35,480 nucleotides of DNA from Prevotella sp902465605 (GCA_902465605.1 CABQNT010000023.1:1-35480), one strand, 5' to 3'; shown: positions 7,389 to 16,725, counted from the stretch's first letter. The notes: a model not told the origin generated them from the sequence alone. Program-made: numbers and translations.

Positions 7389-10300
7389 TTAAAATCCAAT
7401 TTGAAGTCCAAACGAAACGGAGGTTGCCAATGGATAGGCCCAGTTTGGGTTTTCAGGATCTGAGCAAGTAAGACTACTGCTCTTCAACGTGAATAAGTTT
7501 TGTCCCGAAATATAAACTCTTGCACTTGACATTTTCAACTTATCCATAAACTTGTGTGGCAAGTTATAGCCAACTTGCAGCGTGCGAAGCTTCAGATAAG
7601 ACCCGTTCTCAACATAATAAGAAGATACACGTCCTTCATCAGCAGTATTGTTAGTCGTCAAGGCCGGAATGGTGGAGCTTGTGTTGTTGGATGTCCACGC
7701 CTGAAGCAGACGGTTGCCCTTGTTAGAGCCGGCATCGACGATACTCCAGAAATCGGTCTGGAATTTCTGGTTGTTGTAAACATCCTGATTAACCACACCT
7801 TGCAAGAACATGGTAAAATCAAAATTATTATAACTTAGCCCTACATTGAGACCGTAGGAAAAAGCCGGTACCGGGTCAAGAATCCAAGTCTCGTCATTTT
7901 CGTCAATGACGTTGTTATCGTCAAGGTCTGCATATTTCAAACCACCTACACGAGCATTAACCTGTCCGGAGGCAAGCACTTCTTCCTTACTCTGGAAAAT
8001 TCCCTCGGCCACGTAACCGACGATTGAGCCGTAAGGTTTACGAGCCTCAACCAGATTTTGCTTCGTTGTATGGGCATAAGAACCTGTAGTAGAGGTTGGC
8101 AATTTCGTGACTCTATTACGGAAGAAATCTATATTACCGTTTACATCGAGTCCCAGTCCGCAAGCAAACTTATTGCGGTAGCCCGCAGTGAATTCCATAC
8201 CCCAGTCTCGCAACGAGGGACCATTAGACCAAGAGGCGCCGCCTTCTCCCATCACAGCCAAATAGGCCGGGTTAATAAGCATATCGGTGATATTCTTGAT
8301 ATAGGCATCCACTGTTCCGTAGAACGTATTTCCAAAGAACATATAGTCTATTCCCAAATTATATTGCGTCGTCGTTTCCCACTTCAAATTTTCGTTACCA
8401 GTCTGTGTGGCACGATAGCCCGATGGAAATGTTCCCGATCCCTGGAGATAAAGATCATAGGCCGTGGATGTTACGCGATCAAGACCATAATCGGCTACAT
8501 AGAGTCCAAAATGGGCATTGTTGTCGATACCTTGGTTACCGGTCTTACCCCAAGATAGTCTCAACTTGAGGTCGTCAATCCATTTTTCTTTCATCAGTTG
8601 TGAGATACGGAATCCTAACGATGCTGCGGGGAAGTCGCCCCATCGATTGTTCTTGCCAAAGCGTGAAGAACCATCATGTCGTAGCGTAAATGATGCGAGA
8701 ATCAAGTCACGATAGTTGTAGTCTGCCTTACCAAAGAAAGAAGCCAGTCTATATCCGACCTTCGCTCCAACGTTGCGCATCGTACCAGTAGCAGCATTGG
8801 GCCACATATAATCAATGTTTTCCAAAGCATATCCTTCTGATATGGCATGAAAGTCCACAAAGGATTGCTTATTGATTTCAGAGCCTAGGAGTACCGAGAA
8901 ATTATGTTTCTTATTAATGTCGAATATATAGTTCAATGTGTTCGACCATGTATAGTTGGTGTTGTTCGTCTGTCCCAAATCGGTTTTTGCTATATTATTT
9001 TTTACGATGTCCGATTCGTATGTATGTGTTAACGCATTGATAAACGAGCTTGTGAAATCTATACCGAAGTTCGACTTAAATGACAGACCCTCAATAGGCT
9101 TTAGCTCTACAAAGGCATTGCCGAACAGTCGCCAGAAATCAAGATGATTGTCCTTGTTATGATATGCCTCACGCATAGGATTCTGCCTATCACTCATACC
9201 TCCAACGGGTCCGGCAAAGGTTGTTCCATCTCTCTCATAAACAGGTACAATGGGTGACATTTTCAAAGCATTTTCCATCGGTGCACAATCCACCTGATTG
9301 GTATAAGAGAGAGTGAAGTTCTCGCCAACGGAAATCAGCTTGTTCACTTTGTAGCTGCTGTTCAATCGTGCAGAGAAATTTTGGAAGTTGGTATATTTCA
9401 AAATACCATCATTCTTTTTATAACCTAATGAGAATAATGTGGTAGATTTTTCACTGGCATTTGAAAGCGACACATTATAGTTGCGTGAAAATCCAACTCG
9501 CGATATTTCGTCAACCCAGTCTGTGTTTGAAAGGGTCATTGTTTGCTTTTTGTTGATATAGCCGTCATAGAGTCCATTCACCGTATAATTCTGATATTGT
9601 TTCGTTTCCGGATTCCATACCTTGATACCTAAACCATCTGTTGCTTGCAGATTTAGTCCGTAGTTACTCGCATAAGCAATTGGATCTATCCCGTCGTTCA
9701 GGGCAGCTTGTGCCATGGCTGTGGCATAACCCTTGGTATCAAGTAGCTTCATTTTTGACTGTGGCGTATAGAACTGCGCAGTAAGGTTAGTCGAGAAGTC
9801 TACCTTTACCTTATCTCCTTTTTTCCCTTGCTTTGTCGTGATTATAATCACACCATTGGCAGCACGACTACCATAAATAGAAGCCGAGGCAGCATCCTTG
9901 AGAATCTGCATACTTTCGATATCGTTGGTGTTAAAAGTATTCATAGCCGTAGTGAGTGGAACACCATCGACAATATAAAGAGGATCTTGAGATGAGTTAA
10001 AAGAGCCGATGCCTCGTATCCGAACAGTAGCCGTACCACTTGGTGAGCCATTGTTGGTAATCGTTACACCGGGAACTTTACCCTGCAATGCCCTCATGGG
10101 GTCGGCATCTGGTGCAGTCTTCAATCCATCTGTAGTTACTACCGAAACCGCCCCAGTCAAATCGGCCTTGCGTTGAGTGGTGTAGCCGGTCACGATGACC
10201 TCGTTCAGGTCGTTGACATTTTCATTAAGGGTTACTTTCATGCCTTCTGCGGCCGCAAGTTCAATCGTCTGATAGCCGATATAAGAAATGACAAGCGTCG

Positions 10301-10505
10301 CTCCTTGGCTCACTTCCAGCTTAAAGTTACCGTCCAAGTCGGTCACTGTTCCGTTGGCGGAACTTTTTTCCATGACCGTCGCCCCGATAACGCCTAAGCC
10401 GCTTTCGTCGACAATGGTGCCGGTGGCTACAATTTTCTGTGCACTGGCGACCATACAAACCATGATGAGTGTAAAACTCAATAGGATTCTTTTTAGGTTT
10501 TCCAT
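7389..10505 (-). CDS. SusC-like TonB-dependent outer-membrane transporter (fructan locus)
   Basis: A 1038-residue SusC/RagA protein that would import oligosaccharides through the outer membrane using TonB energy. Order of parts: signal peptide to about Ala22, a carboxypeptidase-regulatory-like beta domain (about 25-105; VDESGLGVIGATVMEKSSANG), the plug domain (EVIVTGYTTQRKADLTGAV, then DADPMRALQGKVPGVTI and RIRGIGSF), and a 22-strand barrel ending in the aromatic C-terminal strand SVSFGLQIGF. It heads the operon: a -7 box lies 39 bases before the start codon and the large palindrome lies just beyond it. Length and motifs are standard. The substrate is inferred from the operon. Confidence 0.94.
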   Translation of the reverse strand: MENLKRILLSFTLIMVCMVASAQKIVATGTIVDESGLGVIGATVMEKSSANGTVTDLDGNFKLEVSQGATLVISYIGYQTIELAAAEGMKVTLNENVNDLNEVIVTGYTTQRKADLTGAVSVVTTDGLKTAPDADPMRALQGKVPGVTITNNGSPSGTATVRIRGIGSFNSSQDPLYIVDGVPLTTAMNTFNTNDIESMQILKDAASASIYGSRAANGVIIITTKQGKKGDKVKVDFSTNLTAQFYTPQSKMKLLDTKGYATAMAQAALNDGIDPIAYASNYGLNLQATDGLGIKVWNPETKQYQNYTVNGLYDGYINKKQTMTLSNTDWVDEISRVGFSRNYNVSLSNASEKSTTLFSLGYKKNDGILKYTNFQNFSARLNSSYKVNKLISVGENFTLSYTNQVDCAPMENALKMSPIVPVYERDGTTFAGPVGGMSDRQNPMREAYHNKDNHLDFWRLFGNAFVELKPIEGLSFKSNFGIDFTSSFINALTHTYESDIVKNNIAKTDLGQTNNTNYTWSNTLNYIFDINKKHNFSVLLGSEINKQSFVDFHAISEGYALENIDYMWPNAATGTMRNVGAKVGYRLASFFGKADYNYRDLILASFTLRHDGSSRFGKNNRWGDFPAASLGFRISQLMKEKWIDDLKLRLSWGKTGNQGIDNNAHFGLYVADYGLDRVTSTAYDLYLQGSGTFPSGYRATQTGNENLKWETTTQYNLGIDYMFFGNTFYGTVDAYIKNITDMLINPAYLAVMGEGGASWSNGPSLRDWGMEFTAGYRNKFACGLGLDVNGNIDFFRNRVTKLPTSTTGSYAHTTKQNLVEARKPYGSIVGYVAEGIFQSKEEVLASGQVNARVGGLKYADLDDNNVIDENDETWILDPVPAFSYGLNVGLSYNNFDFTMFLQGVVNQDVYNNQKFQTDFWSIVDAGSNKGNRLLQAWTSNNTSSTIPALTTNNTADEGRVSSYYVENGSYLKLRTLQVGYNLPHKFMDKLKMSSARVYISGQNLFTLKSSSLTCSDPENPNWAYPLATSVSFGLQIGF

Positions 10506-10543
10506 TGATTAATTGTTATTGTTAGTATTCTGGTTTTCAGCAG

Positions 10544-10551
10544 CAAATATA
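10544..10551 (-). promoter_or_regulatory. Bacteroidota -7 promoter box for the fructan operon
   Basis: On the minus strand this reads TATATTTG, an exact match to the TAnnTTTG -7 consensus of Bacteroidota sigma-ABfr promoters. It is 39 bases upstream of the susC start codon. No clear TTTG -33 element is seen, which would fit an activator-dependent promoter. Confidence 0.7.
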
Positions 10552-10558
10552 TACCACA

Positions 10559-10662
10559 ATAGCCATAGTGCACATAAAATTTTCGTTCATCTGTCCCCAA
10601 AATATGTTTCATGTAACATTATTTGGAGCAAATGAACGAAAATTACAGCAGTCAGTGGCTAT
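10559..10662. promoter_or_regulatory. 104-bp imperfect palindrome, candidate operator for the hybrid regulator
   Basis: ATTTTCGTTCAT at 10579-10590 is exactly inverted at 10632-10643. Outside these, ATAGCCAT (10559-10566) is inverted at 10655-10662 with one mismatch, with near-equal gaps of 12 and 11 bases. The inner sequence (about 10593-10608 against 10613-10628) is also roughly self-complementary. It lies between the regulator's stop codon and the susC -7 box, where the AraC output domain of such regulators is expected to bind. It could instead form an RNA structure or be a relic of a small mobile element. Confidence 0.6.
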
Positions 10663-10679
10663 GATAGGTTGAGGTAGAC

Positions 10680-13412
10680 TCAGCCGTTAAGTTCGCTTGG
10701 ACTGACGTTAAACTCGTCCTTGAAACATTTGGTGAAATAAGAGGGGGAAGTGAATCCTACGGCATAGGCCACTTCCGAGACAGTTTGATCGGTGGTTTCG
10801 AGGAGTTTCCGCCCCCGTTGCAGACGGGCGGAGCGGAGAAGTTCCACTGGCGAATGACCCGTGAGCGCCTTCACTTTGCGGTAGAGCTGTACTCGGCTCA
10901 ATCCGATTTCCTCACCAATTTGTTCCACATTGAGGTCTGAGTCGTGGAGGTTTTGCTGGATAATATCGCGCAGACGGGCGATGAAAGTCTTGTCTTTGTC
11001 GCCCAAAATCGTGCCTGATGCCATCGCCGCACCATCAGGTGCTGTATTTGAGATGGAAGACCGCACCTCGTCGTTGGCAAACAGCTGACGCAACTGCGCA
11101 CGATTTTTCAGCAGGTTGCTGATGCGGGCCAACAGCACTTTGGCGCTGAACGGCTTGATGATATACGAATCGGCTCCCGTTTCGTACCCTTCAGCCATCT
11201 GTTCGTTGAGCGACCGCGCCGTGAGCAGAATGACAGGAATGTGGCTGGTGGCGGTGTGCGTTTTCAGCTCGCGCGTAAAAGTCAGTCCGTCCATCACGGG
11301 CATCATCACGTCGCACACCACAATGTCCGGCACAACCCTGCGCGCCAAAAGCAGTCCACTCCTGCCATCTACGGCTTCGCTCACATGGTATTGATCCTTC
11401 AATACTGACCGCAGATAGGCGCGCACGTCGTTGTTGTCGTCGATGACTAGAATTTCGGGCTTGTCGGTTTCTTCGGCCGACACCACATCGTCCGTGTGGC
11501 GTTCCGTATTGACCTGTGTGCCGACATACTGTCCGGCTGCCACCTCGACCGATGCGGCCCGTGTCGACGACTCCTCGACCGCACCCTCCTGCCGTATGGG
11601 AAGTTTTACCGTGAAGCAGGTGCCCCGCCCTTTCTCGCTCTCCGCGCTTACCTCGCCATGATGCAGTTCGGCAAAAGCCTTGACCAGAGCAAGTCCGATG
11701 CCCGTTCCGCCAGAGGCTTCCCGACCCTGATAGAATCGCCCGAATATGTTTGCAATATCTTTTCCCTCGATACCCACGCCCGTGTCTTCCACACGAATGA
11801 CATAGCGGTCACCCTCGCGACCGATCGTCGTGGTGATCGTTCCGCCAGCGGGCGTGTACTTCAGGGCATTGCTCATGAGGTTGAGGTAGAGGTGGTTAAG
11901 TTTTTCCTCATCGGCGATAATCATATCGTCATCGCCAATATCGCTTTCTGTCTTCAAGCTGATATTAGCATTTTCGGCAACCGATGCAAAGGCTTTACAC
12001 CATTCCCGCAAAGCTGTGCCAAGCGAGAAGCGGGTAAGGCGAAGTGTCATCTTGCCGTTCTGCACCTTGCGGAAATCGAGAATTTCATTAACCAGCTGCA
12101 TCAACACATGTACGTTGCGTTGCACCATCCGGAGCATTTTCCGTCCATCGTCATCCGTTTTACCGTTTTCCAACAGGTGGTCCACTGGGTCGGCAATGAG
12201 GGTGAGGGGCGTGCGCAACTCGTGGCTCACGTTGGTGAAAAAGGTGAGTTGAGCCTGCGTCATGGCTTTTACCTCGTCGTTCAGCCGCTGCAACTCATGG
12301 TTACTGTCGGACAGCTGTGTACTGAGTCTGGCCTTGGAAAGGTAGGCTCGATAGGTCACGAGGATGGCGATAGCGATGAGCGCCAATGCACCGACGAGCA
12401 CTGCGATAAACCATCGTTGCATGGTGTACTGATTGAAGTAGGAGTCTACTTTTTTGTGCATGATGTCGAGGTTGGCATTCTGCCGTTCCATGTCTTTGGC
12501 CTGCATGAGCAGCAGTTCGGCATTATCGCTGGTGACAATCGTCGTTGTGAGCGGATTCTCTCGCTTGAACGGCTGTCCGCGTAGTATTCTCATGGCCAGC
12601 GCAATGACCTCATCGCCCTTGGTGGGGTAGAGATAGGATGCCTCAAACAGGCTGTCGCGCACCAGTTCGAGCCCGCCACCTTTTGTGGCCATGCCGTCGA
12701 TGCCAGTGAATTTCACCTGTTGTTCCAGTCCGTGCTGCTTCAGTGCTACGTAGGCACCCCACGCCATGCGGTCGTTCTGTCCAAACACATAGTCGAAGTC
12801 GCGGGTCTTCCGCAGGATGCGGTTCATGGCATCGATGGCACTTTCCTCTTTCCAGTTACCAGATTCCGAAGCCACCAGCTGCACACCGGGGAAAACTTTC
12901 AGTCCGTCCACAAATCCGCGATGACGTTCCTCCGCAGGCGACGAGCCATCAAGCCCACGGATTTCCACCACACGTCCCTGTCCCTTGAGCTGCCGGGCTA
13001 TGAACTGTCCCATCGTCTTGCCCATGTTGTAATTGTCGCCTCCGATAAAGGCGGTGTATTTGTCGGTGTCCACCTTGCGATCAAAAAGTATCACAGGAAT
13101 ACCTTTGTCGTAAGCACGATTCACGGCATGGGTGATAGATGTATATTGGTTGGGAGCCACGATGAGCAGGTCCACACCATCGTCTACAAATTTGTCGATT
13201 TGTGCGATTTGCTTTTTGCTATCGTCGTTGGCCGAAGCCAAACGCACTTCTATGGAGTCGTTGAAATACTCGCTCGTTTTCAATTCTCGGTTGAGTTTGT
13301 CTCTCCAAATGTCGATGCTGCACTGCGAAACACCGATGACAAACTTGCGGGGTTGCTGTTGACAGGAGGTGAGCAACAATAGAAACAGCCATAGATATAG
13401 AAATTTCTTCAT
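10680..13412 (-). CDS. Hybrid two-component regulator with periplasmic sugar-binding sensor (HTCS)
   Basis: A 910-residue single-chain sensor-regulator. An N-terminal signal segment has a lipobox-like LLTSC (Cys17). Residues about 23-310 are a type I periplasmic binding domain of the LacI/ribose-binding kind (KFVIGVSQ, DLLIVAPN, VILFDRKV, FGQNDRMAWG). A membrane span follows at about 334-354. The kinase has FFTNVSHELRTPL with phospho-acceptor H397, N-box NLMSNALKY around 511-519, and DTGVGI and GGTGIGLAL. The receiver has VIDDN, VVCDVMMP with phospho-acceptor D701, and K753. The AraC domain occupies about 808-910. This is the architecture of the fructose-sensing B. thetaiotaomicron regulator BT1754, so fructose is the likely signal (inference). 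It would activate the adjacent susC promoter. The coding sequence is noticeably G+C-richer than the second SusC/D locus. Confidence 0.93.
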   Translation of the reverse strand: MKKFLYLWLFLLLLTSCQQQPRKFVIGVSQCSIDIWRDKLNRELKTSEYFNDSIEVRLASANDDSKKQIAQIDKFVDDGVDLLIVAPNQYTSITHAVNRAYDKGIPVILFDRKVDTDKYTAFIGGDNYNMGKTMGQFIARQLKGQGRVVEIRGLDGSSPAEERHRGFVDGLKVFPGVQLVASESGNWKEESAIDAMNRILRKTRDFDYVFGQNDRMAWGAYVALKQHGLEQQVKFTGIDGMATKGGGLELVRDSLFEASYLYPTKGDEVIALAMRILRGQPFKRENPLTTTIVTSDNAELLLMQAKDMERQNANLDIMHKKVDSYFNQYTMQRWFIAVLVGALALIAIAILVTYRAYLSKARLSTQLSDSNHELQRLNDEVKAMTQAQLTFFTNVSHELRTPLTLIADPVDHLLENGKTDDDGRKMLRMVQRNVHVLMQLVNEILDFRKVQNGKMTLRLTRFSLGTALREWCKAFASVAENANISLKTESDIGDDDMIIADEEKLNHLYLNLMSNALKYTPAGGTITTTIGREGDRYVIRVEDTGVGIEGKDIANIFGRFYQGREASGGTGIGLALVKAFAELHHGEVSAESEKGRGTCFTVKLPIRQEGAVEESSTRAASVEVAAGQYVGTQVNTERHTDDVVSAEETDKPEILVIDDNNDVRAYLRSVLKDQYHVSEAVDGRSGLLLARRVVPDIVVCDVMMPVMDGLTFTRELKTHTATSHIPVILLTARSLNEQMAEGYETGADSYIIKPFSAKVLLARISNLLKNRAQLRQLFANDEVRSSISNTAPDGAAMASGTILGDKDKTFIARLRDIIQQNLHDSDLNVEQIGEEIGLSRVQLYRKVKALTGHSPVELLRSARLQRGRKLLETTDQTVSEVAYAVGFTSPSYFTKCFKDEFNVSPSELNG

Positions 13413-13435
13413 GATGTCATAGCTTCGTCATACTG

Positions 13436-13443
13436 CAAATATA
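13436..13443 (-). promoter_or_regulatory. -7 promoter box for the hybrid regulator gene
   Basis: Minus strand reads TATATTTG, a TAnnTTTG match, 23 bases upstream of the regulator start codon. The regulator therefore probably has its own promoter. Confidence 0.6.
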
Positions 13444-13726
13444 GAAAAAAAACAGCAGTAGAAAAAAGTTATCAGGAAACAATTTGATTATATTTCATGT
13501 CCATTCGAAACGAGCTACTTCAGTATGACCTACGTTTTTCATAAGCAGTTTGCTGTTGCCAGCAATCGTAGGCTTTTTATTGAGTTATGATTTTTTGTTC
13601 ACAAAAATAAAATATGTTTTGCTTGTTAGCCTTTGGGTCGTTTTGTAACTTTAAGGTGAACAGAACTGTAAATACTGGGGTGACCAATTCTTCTCCCCAC
13701 CTTATTACATAGCATCACTCTTGTAA
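13444..13726. other. Intergenic region between the regulator and the GH16 gene
   Basis: No gene is supported here. It is AT-rich and lies between divergent genes. Around 13645-13653 a weak promoter-like TAACTTTA follows TTTTG, a possible but imperfect start signal for the GH16 gene. The frame in front of the GH16 gene contains a TAA at 13724-13726 and no ATG. A hydrophobic stretch readable in another frame (about 13684-13752, ending at a TAA at 13753) might be a remnant of a lost signal peptide, but it has no start codon. Confidence 0.4.
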
Positions 13727-13768
13727 TCGCTGGCATATCAGAAAAACAAAGCTAAATCCCGCATCCAC

Positions 13769-13840
13769 GCTCCAAAGGGTTACAAAATTCCCGCTCCAAA
13801 GGGTTACAAAATTCCCGCTCCAAAGGATTACAAGCTGGTG
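13769..13840 (+). repeat. Three tandem 24-bp repeats at the 5' edge of the GH16 frame
   Basis: Units at 13769-13792 and 13793-13816 are identical, and 13817-13840 is a diverged third copy. In the GH16 frame each unit reads APKGYKIP (the last is APKDYKLV), so the array keeps frame. The third copy matches the segment that normally leads into the GH16 fold. Confidence 0.85.
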
Positions 13841-14521
13841 TGGCACGATGAGTTTAGCGGTACTGCACTTGGCAAGAATTGGATGCATGAGTTGAAGCCC
13901 GCCGGGTGGGTGAATCAAGAGTTGCAGACTTATGTAAACGACGGAAAGGTGACCCAAGTGTCTGATGGTACCTTGAAAATCAACCTCCGACAGGAAGGTG
14001 ACCGATTTTTATCGGGACGTGTGTATGCTAAACGACATTCGGGTTGGCAATACGGTTACATCGAAGCGCGCATCAAACTGCCAGAAGGGCGCGGTACGTG
14101 GCCAGCCTTTTGGATGATGCCTGTCAAAGATGGTCCGTGGCCAGGTAACGGAGAAATTGATATCATGGAGGCAGTGGGGCATACGCCCAACGTGATTTAT
14201 TCAACCATTCACTGTAACAAATACAACAATGGTGGTACGCCAATCGAACATGGTTATGTGACTATCGAGCAGGCTGCTGACTTTCATGTCTATGCCATGG
14301 AGTGGACAGCCCATGAGATGACATTTTATGTGGATGACCATAAAATCCTTTCTTATCGGAATGACGGAACGGGTAGGGATGCGTGGCCTTTCGATCAGCC
14401 TTTTTACATCATTCTCAACTTGGCTTGGGGTGGCCAATGGGGTGGTCAGAAGGGGGTAGACAACAGTTTGTTGCCGCTTACGATGGAAGTTGATTACATT
14501 CGTGTATTTCAGAAGCGATGA
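13838..14521 (+). CDS. GH16 beta-glucanase (laminarinase-like), N-terminus missing
   Basis: A jelly-roll endo-beta-1,3(4)-glucanase domain. The coordinates start at the only conventional start codon in frame (GTG, 13838), but homologous sequence extends upstream through the 24-bp repeats to about 13769 and the frame is open from 13727. The catalytic motif GEIDIMEAVG holds nucleophile E106 and acid/base E111 (numbered from the GTG), with D108 between. Other family marks are WHDEFSG at the start, YGYIEARIKLP, and NLAWGGQWGG near the end. The fold looks complete (227 residues), but there is no signal peptide or lipobox, which is odd because such enzymes are exported. A stop at 13724 closes the frame. 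It is either a decayed gene or one expressed without export. It is not obviously part of the fructan operon because it is divergent. Confidence 0.8.
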   Translation: MWHDEFSGTALGKNWMHELKPAGWVNQELQTYVNDGKVTQVSDGTLKINLRQEGDRFLSGRVYAKRHSGWQYGYIEARIKLPEGRGTWPAFWMMPVKDGPWPGNGEIDIMEAVGHTPNVIYSTIHCNKYNNGGTPIEHGYVTIEQAADFHVYAMEWTAHEMTFYVDDHKILSYRNDGTGRDAWPFDQPFYIILNLAWGGQWGGQKGVDNSLLPLTMEVDYIRVFQKR

Positions 14522-14713
14522 CGTGAGGTCATCGCTATTGCTGTCGTCGATGCGGCTATAGGACAGGCACGAAGCAGACAAAGCCTGGTGGCATGTGTCG
14601 AGCATGCTATCATGAACACATCCAGTCGATTGCGCTCTTTTGAAATTTTACTTATTTGTGTCAATCTCAAGAAAAATATTTATTCGTATGATTCGCGGAT
14701 GAAGTTTTTTCTC

Positions 14714-14721
14714 TATCTTTG
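14714..14721 (+). promoter_or_regulatory. -7 promoter box for the GH97 gene
   Basis: TATCTTTG matches TAnnTTTG, 24 bases before the GH97 ATG. No clear -33 TTTG is seen at the expected distance. Confidence 0.6.
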
Positions 14722-14745
14722 TGAAAACATGCTAATATCTATCAC

Positions 14746-16725
14746 ATGAAAAAATCATTACTCCTGCTGTTGTTCCCATTGATCACACTGGGAATCAATG
14801 CGAAACAGTATAAACTGGTTTCGCCCAATGGAAAACTTACCGTTATAGTGAATAACGACAAAACCCTTTCCTACTCCCTGTCGCTCGATGGGCAACAACT
14901 CATCGCTCCATCCCAGATAGCCCTGACCCTTGATCAAGGAAAATCGTTTGGCGAAAACGCTACCGTACAGTCTGTAAAAACCACTACGAACCATGGCACC
15001 ATCAAAGCTTTGTTTTACAAAAAGAAGGTTGTCGAAGATCATTATAATCAATTGGCATTGAAATTCAGACAAGGGTTCACCTTGATTTTTCGTGCTTACG
15101 ATGAAGGTGTAGCCTACCGGTTCGTTTCTGATCGGAAGCGAGAGGTGGTTGTCAAGGACGAAAAGGCCGAGTTCAACTTTGCCAAGGATTGGTCTTCGCT
15201 GGTGCCTTATACAAGTCCCAACGGCAGTTTTGAAAACCAATTCAACAATTCTTTTGAGAATACCTATACGCAAGGACGCCTCTCTCAACTTAAAACGGAT
15301 AAGTTAGCGTTCCTGCCTATCTTGGTGGAAGCTGACCATGGGGTGAAAATTTGTTTGACCGAAGCCGATTTGGAGAACTATCCCGGCATGTACGTCAATC
15401 GCACGGAGGGTCATGCCCTGCGTGGTGTCTTTGCCAAATACCCCAAAGAAGTTAGGCAAGAAGGCCATAACAAGCTGCAACTTTTTGTGAAAAGCCGCGA
15501 AAACTACCTTGTCAAGGCCACGGCGAAACAGCAATTCCCATGGCGCATCATCAATGTGTCTACGGATGATCGCCAGCTTTTGGACAATGACATGGTGTAC
15601 CGCCTGGCCTCCCCATCACGCATTTCTTCCACAGAGTGGATTAAACCAGGTAAGGTAGCATGGGATTGGTGGAACGACTGGGGACTGTACAAAGTGCCGT
15701 TCAAGGCTGGCGTTAACACCCAAACCTACAAGGCTTATATAGATTTTGCCAGTAAGCATGGCATCGAGTATGTAATTTTGGACGAAGGATGGGCCGTTAA
15801 TCTGCAGGCAGACCTTTTCCAAGTGGTACCCGAAATCGATTTGAAGGGCATCGTTGATTATGCAAAACAGAAAAATGTAGGCATCATCCTGTGGGCAGGC
15901 TATTATGCATTTGCACGCGACATGGAGCGAGTTTGCCGCCATTACAGTGACATGGGTGTCAAAGGATTCAAGATTGATTTCATGGATCGCGACGATGCAG
16001 CCTGTGTCAATTTCCTCTACGACGCTGCTCGAATGGCTGCGAAATATCGCATGCTGGTGGATTTTCACGGAATCTTCAAACCCACAGGACTGCAAAGAAC
16101 TTATCCGAACGTCATCAACTTTGAAGGTGTCAAGGGACAAGAGAACACCAAATGGTCGTCCCTGGAATCCTACAATCAAGTGCAATATGACGTACAAATC
16201 CCATTCATCCGCATGCTGGCTGGGCAGATGGACTACACGCAGGGTGCCATGTTGAACAGTACCAAGGAAACTTTTCATGCCTCTAACAGCAATCCCATGA
16301 GTCAGGGAACCCGCTGTCATCAGTTGGCCATGTACACAGTATTCTTCTCTCCGCTCAACATGCTTTGTGACAGTCCGACACATTACGAAGAAGAACCCGA
16401 ATGTACAGAATTCATTGCCAAGATTCCTGTGGTATGGGATCAATCTATAGCCTTGACCAGCAAGGTGGGTGAGTATGTGGCCATGGCGCGCCGAAGCGGT
16501 AACACCTGGTATGTCGGTGTTATCAACAACAGGACGGCGCGCGATCTCACAATCGACCTCTCTCCGCTGGGTGACATTCCCACCCGTGCGGAAGCTTATT
16601 TTGATGGCGCCAATGCCACCAAGTTCGCGCAAGATTATGTGAAGAAAACCATCAGCATCCCATCCAACAAGCAGTTCACCGTGCATTTGGCTCCAGGTGG
16701 TGGCTTCACCATGAAAATGAATTAA
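14746..16725 (+). CDS. GH97 glycoside hydrolase, retaining type (alpha-galactosidase-like)
   Basis: A 659-residue exported GH97 enzyme. A signal peptide (about 1-19, ending GINA) is followed by the N-terminal beta-super-sandwich (KLVSPNGKLTVIV onward), a (beta/alpha)8 barrel around residues 300-560 (KVAWDWWNDWG, YVILDEGWA, IILWAGYY), and a C-terminal beta domain. GFKIDFMDRDD places an Asp (D411) where retaining GH97 enzymes such as B. thetaiotaomicron BT1871 have the nucleophile; the inverting SusB type lacks it. E460 or E466 in INFEGVKGQE is the candidate acid/base. Alpha-galactosidase is therefore favoured over alpha-glucosidase, but the substrate is not proven. It is transcribed alone from its own -7 box. 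Its last ~100 bases recur downstream of nrdB. Confidence 0.92.
   Translation: MKKSLLLLLFPLITLGINAKQYKLVSPNGKLTVIVNNDKTLSYSLSLDGQQLIAPSQIALTLDQGKSFGENATVQSVKTTTNHGTIKALFYKKKVVEDHYNQLALKFRQGFTLIFRAYDEGVAYRFVSDRKREVVVKDEKAEFNFAKDWSSLVPYTSPNGSFENQFNNSFENTYTQGRLSQLKTDKLAFLPILVEADHGVKICLTEADLENYPGMYVNRTEGHALRGVFAKYPKEVRQEGHNKLQLFVKSRENYLVKATAKQQFPWRIINVSTDDRQLLDNDMVYRLASPSRISSTEWIKPGKVAWDWWNDWGLYKVPFKAGVNTQTYKAYIDFASKHGIEYVILDEGWAVNLQADLFQVVPEIDLKGIVDYAKQKNVGIILWAGYYAFARDMERVCRHYSDMGVKGFKIDFMDRDDAACVNFLYDAARMAAKYRMLVDFHGIFKPTGLQRTYPNVINFEGVKGQENTKWSSLESYNQVQYDVQIPFIRMLAGQMDYTQGAMLNSTKETFHASNSNPMSQGTRCHQLAMYTVFFSPLNMLCDSPTHYEEEPECTEFIAKIPVVWDQSIALTSKVGEYVAMARRSGNTWYVGVINNRTARDLTIDLSPLGDIPTRAEAYFDGANATKFAQDYVKKTISIPSNKQFTVHLAPGGGFTMKMN

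Noticed and set aside
11496..12584. 362-codon plus-strand frame opposite the hybrid regulator
   Set aside because: It is antisense to kinase and sensor motifs that are clearly real; its translation shows no domain.
13715..13957. Minus-strand frame with repeated SGNFVTLW peptide
   Set aside because: The repeat is the complement of the 24-bp units in the GH16 frame. The GH16 reading continues into a real fold, whereas this frame does not.
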